In this document: positions 61,974-64,000 of the stretch, in pieces
How positions within the stretch are numbered: position 1 is the stretch's first letter
Layout: every line of letters begins with the position of its first letter
Source of the DNA: JAMCUI01 sp964520615
Lineage (GTDB): Bacteria; Patescibacteriota; Microgenomatia; 2-02-FULL-39-11
Length of the DNA: 64,000 bases
Assembly (NCBI GenBank): GCA_964520615.1
Contig: CAZFNL010000137.1
Location: forward strand, 1 to 64,000
Reading direction: 5' to 3'
The notes under the pieces: generated by a model
What the model saw: only the letters and a program-made list of their open reading frames with translations
What the model was told of the DNA's origin: nothing
Databases searched by the model: none
Program-made: the position numbers and the translations under genes

Positions 61974-63556
61974 TATTTAGTTCCAAGAACGTAAATTTGC
62001 ATTGTGCCAAAATTATTTTGAGCTATGATTCTATTCTCCAAAAGATAACTCAACTTTATATTTTCCCATTTAGAGAGTGTTTTCGCATCTTCCCGTGGAT
62101 CTATGAGCGACAAAAGCACAGTCAAATTTGTGTTTTTAATTCTTCCGGTTGGATAAAGCCAGCCAAAATAACTGTCCATATAGGAACTCACGGGTACACC
62201 TGCAAAATGGCCAAAAAGATATCTGTATCCACCAAATCTCGGACATTCTCCTACCGCTTCAAGAGAATAATTTCCTGCTGTCACATATTTTTTGGCAAAA
62301 TTTACCGCCCCCATCTTCTCCTCATAAGGGAAACTGAAACTAGCCGTAAAAAGTGATACCAGATTAAAAACGGCAAAAATCAGTGAAATCGATATAACCG
62401 AAATCCTGCCGTATTGATTTTGAGCTATATGATCAAGGATTCTACCCAAAAGTATGGCCAGCCAGGGAAAAACAAATAAAAAGTAATATTCAAAAACTCC
62501 CCTGGTATAAAATACTGTAAACAGCAATGACAGGAAAAAAATAAAAACTATTACTCTGGAACCGGCAGAAAGTTCTACGGGTGGTTCCTTTCTTTTCCTT
62601 TTTAACACTTTCTCTACAAAAACATCGGCCCGGTATAAATAAACAGTCAGAATCAGAAATAGAACTATAAAACCCAAAAGTATATCATCTTTTTTGTAAC
62701 CTATGAGGCTAACGCATTGACCCGATTGCAAAGACAAATCAGCAGCAAAGGGCAAAAGAACAAACCTGCCGACTGAGGATAAAAATATATTATTTCTTTG
62801 CAAAAATGTCTGTGTATTATTGGATTTTGCCGAAATGACGGAGAATGCCGCCCTGGTATTGATAAAATTATGCCGAACTTCAAAAAATATTTGGGGCAAT
62901 TGCAGGAGTATAAAAATCACAAGTGACCAAACAATAAGCCGCCTTCCCAATAATTTCCTTTTCTTAAATATGACGTAGACGACAAGAGGAAAAAATATAA
63001 GAAGAGAGAGATGTATATGAAATGATAAGCCTAGAAGTACAGCCAGCCAAATAACAGATTTCTTGCTACTTTGCAAAAGACGAAAAGAAAAGAATCCGAT
63101 AAGCAAAGAGAAAAGAGGCACAAACATGGGATTCCAGAATTGTCTGTCATAAAATGCGGCTAGCATGGAACTCCCGTAAATAAATGACGCAAAAAGTCCG
63201 GTTTTCCCGTCATACATTCTTTTCCCCACAATGTAAATAGTAATTGTAGTTAAAATCCCCAATAACGACGCTGTTATACTCCAACCCAATGGATTGCCTC
63301 CTGACAGGAAAAAAGGTATGGCGGCAAAGTAGATAAAAAATGGCCCAAGGTAAAGGCCGGTATCTGAGGCATTCACGCCAATCAGTGGAAAATGGTGACC
63401 GGTGACAATATTTTGGGATAGAAATGCTTCATATGCTTGATCCATCCCGAAAAACTGCCATTGGTATAGATGATAAAATCTGAAAAATATTGCTATGATT
63501 AACGCAATTCCTAGCAATATATATTCCTTGTGGGATTTATGCGGCTTTTTTATCAT
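61973..63556 (-). CDS. GT39-like membrane glycosyltransferase
   Basis: A 527-residue protein with about ten membrane segments. The first loop has FFGMDQAYEAFLSQNI, with an acidic residue at the GT39 catalytic position, and NASDTGLYLGPFFIYF follows. The C-terminal 120 residues form a soluble outer domain (FAKKYVTAGNYSLEAVGE). Members use polyprenyl-phosphate sugars to modify lipids, glycans or proteins outside. The last bases share the start codon region with the aminotransferase. Confidence 0.82.
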   Translation of the reverse strand: MIKKPHKSHKEYILLGIALIIAIFFRFYHLYQWQFFGMDQAYEAFLSQNIVTGHHFPLIGVNASDTGLYLGPFFIYFAAIPFFLSGGNPLGWSITASLLGILTTITIYIVGKRMYDGKTGLFASFIYGSSMLAAFYDRQFWNPMFVPLFSLLIGFFSFRLLQSSKKSVIWLAVLLGLSFHIHLSLLIFFPLVVYVIFKKRKLLGRRLIVWSLVIFILLQLPQIFFEVRHNFINTRAAFSVISAKSNNTQTFLQRNNIFLSSVGRFVLLPFAADLSLQSGQCVSLIGYKKDDILLGFIVLFLILTVYLYRADVFVEKVLKRKRKEPPVELSAGSRVIVFIFFLSLLFTVFYTRGVFEYYFLFVFPWLAILLGRILDHIAQNQYGRISVISISLIFAVFNLVSLFTASFSFPYEEKMGAVNFAKKYVTAGNYSLEAVGECPRFGGYRYLFGHFAGVPVSSYMDSYFGWLYPTGRIKNTNLTVLLSLIDPREDAKTLSKWENIKLSYLLENRIIAQNNFGTMQIYVLGTK

Positions 63557-64000
63557 TCGAATAACTGTTATATTTTATCAGAAATAATCCCATACAGATA
63601 ATATATAACCCAAACAAGAAAACAACCCCATTTCCCTTCAACAGTGCCGGCTTATATTGACTGACCTGAAGAAGAAAAGTTGTAAAATTTGCAAAACTAT
63701 AGTAGGTTTTCGCCACGGTGTATAAAGCAAATAAGTCAAGAAGTAGCATCAAATTTACCGCGAGCTTAACCATTTTATTCTGCAAGCTGGTTTTGGATGG
63801 AATTAAAGATTTTATTCCAATAAGGATAAATAACATATCAGAAGATATCAGAGGAAAAAAGTATCTTCCTTGAACACCAAGTTGAAATCCAGAGGTATAC
63901 CAGGACATCCAATCGTAAGACGAAACTCCCATAAAGAAAATAATATTGATAAAAATAAGGAAAAAGATAGCCTGTACTCTTCTTTCCAACCATCCTTTCC
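63537..64000 (-). CDS. C-terminal part of a membrane protein, cut by the window edge
   Basis: The frame is open to the right edge (TGG, GGA and AAA codons precede the first possible TTG at 63989), so the gene begins outside. What is seen has four hydrophobic segments and the motif GVQGRYFFPLI, which is common at the C-terminus of large membrane glycosyltransferase-like proteins of the DUF2142 type. It overlaps the GT39-like gene by 20 bases. It probably belongs to the glycan locus. Confidence 0.65.
   Translation of the reverse strand, partial: KGWLERRVQAIFFLIFINIIFFMGVSSYDWMSWYTSGFQLGVQGRYFFPLISSDMLFILIGIKSLIPSKTSLQNKMVKLAVNLMLLLDLFALYTVAKTYYSFANFTTFLLQVSQYKPALLKGNGVVFLFGLYIICMGLFLIKYNSYSNDKKAA

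Overview
The window is a 64 kb piece of an AT-rich bacterial chromosome. Gene content points to a Candidate Phyla Radiation (Patescibacteria) bacterium, most likely of the Microgenomates group: short intergenic gaps, compact versions of housekeeping proteins (RecO, MurE, MurF), a PilM-like protein with a LytR_C tail, a DUF4012 protein, and a very long envelope glycan locus. This placement is inference from gene types; no rRNA or other marker is present. The code is standard: several real genes end in TGA inside ATGA start/stop overlaps.

Layout. (1) 1-2250 is an accessory region: hairpins resembling IS200/IS605 ends, a NYN-domain protein, a relic of an FtsZ C-terminal tail, a tyrosine-recombinase fragment cut by a 5'-truncated IS200-type transposase, and a small membrane protein. 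(2) 2244-6234, minus strand, looks like one operon: a HemN/HemW-like radical SAM gene with an in-frame TGA, a zinc alcohol dehydrogenase, and pdxS-pdxT for pyridoxal phosphate synthesis. (3) 6364-8684 holds damaged genes: pyrD with two in-frame TGAs, a frameshifted HAD phosphatase, and a helix-turn-helix/glycosyltransferase chimera. (4) 8790-33595, minus strand, is a roughly 25 kb dcw cluster read from mraZ to ftsZ: mraZ, rsmH, ftsL, ftsI, murE-like, yfiH-like, murC, murB, murA, glmU-like, glmS, alpha/beta hydrolase, membrane-bound murF-like, DegT aminotransferase, FemAB, diacylglycerol kinase, mraY, ftsW, murG, ftsQ, ftsA, ftsZ. A promoter with MraZ-type operator repeats lies in front. No murD or ddl is in the cluster, and both the MurE-like and MurF-like ligases lack the usual UDP-sugar-binding N-terminal domain. 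(5) 33600-41014 has a PilM/LytR_C protein, a metallo-beta-lactamase-fold hydrolase, a small secreted or anchored protein, glyS behind a very compact glycine T-box riboswitch, recO, and a DUF4012 protein. (6) 41019 to the right edge, minus strand, is a surface-polysaccharide locus: priming sugar transferase, mannose-1-phosphate guanylyltransferase, many GT2, GT4 and GT39 glycosyltransferases, a Wzy/WaaL-like ligase fused to a GT39 domain, an acetyltransferase, a methyltransferase, a Wzx flippase and a DegT sugar aminotransferase.

How the parts fit. Regions 4 and 6 together build the envelope: GlmS and the GlmU-like enzyme make UDP-GlcNAc, the Mur enzymes and MraY/MurG make lipid II, FtsW/FtsI polymerise and crosslink it at the FtsZ ring, and region 6 makes and exports a decorated glycan on a lipid carrier. 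PdxST could supply the cofactor for the two DegT aminotransferases. The most unusual items are the ultrashort-Stem-I glycine T-box before glyS, the MurE/MurF-like ligases with missing or replaced N-terminal domains, the in-frame repeat insertion in the second DegT gene, the O-antigen ligase/GT39 fusion, and the cluster of TGA-interrupted genes.
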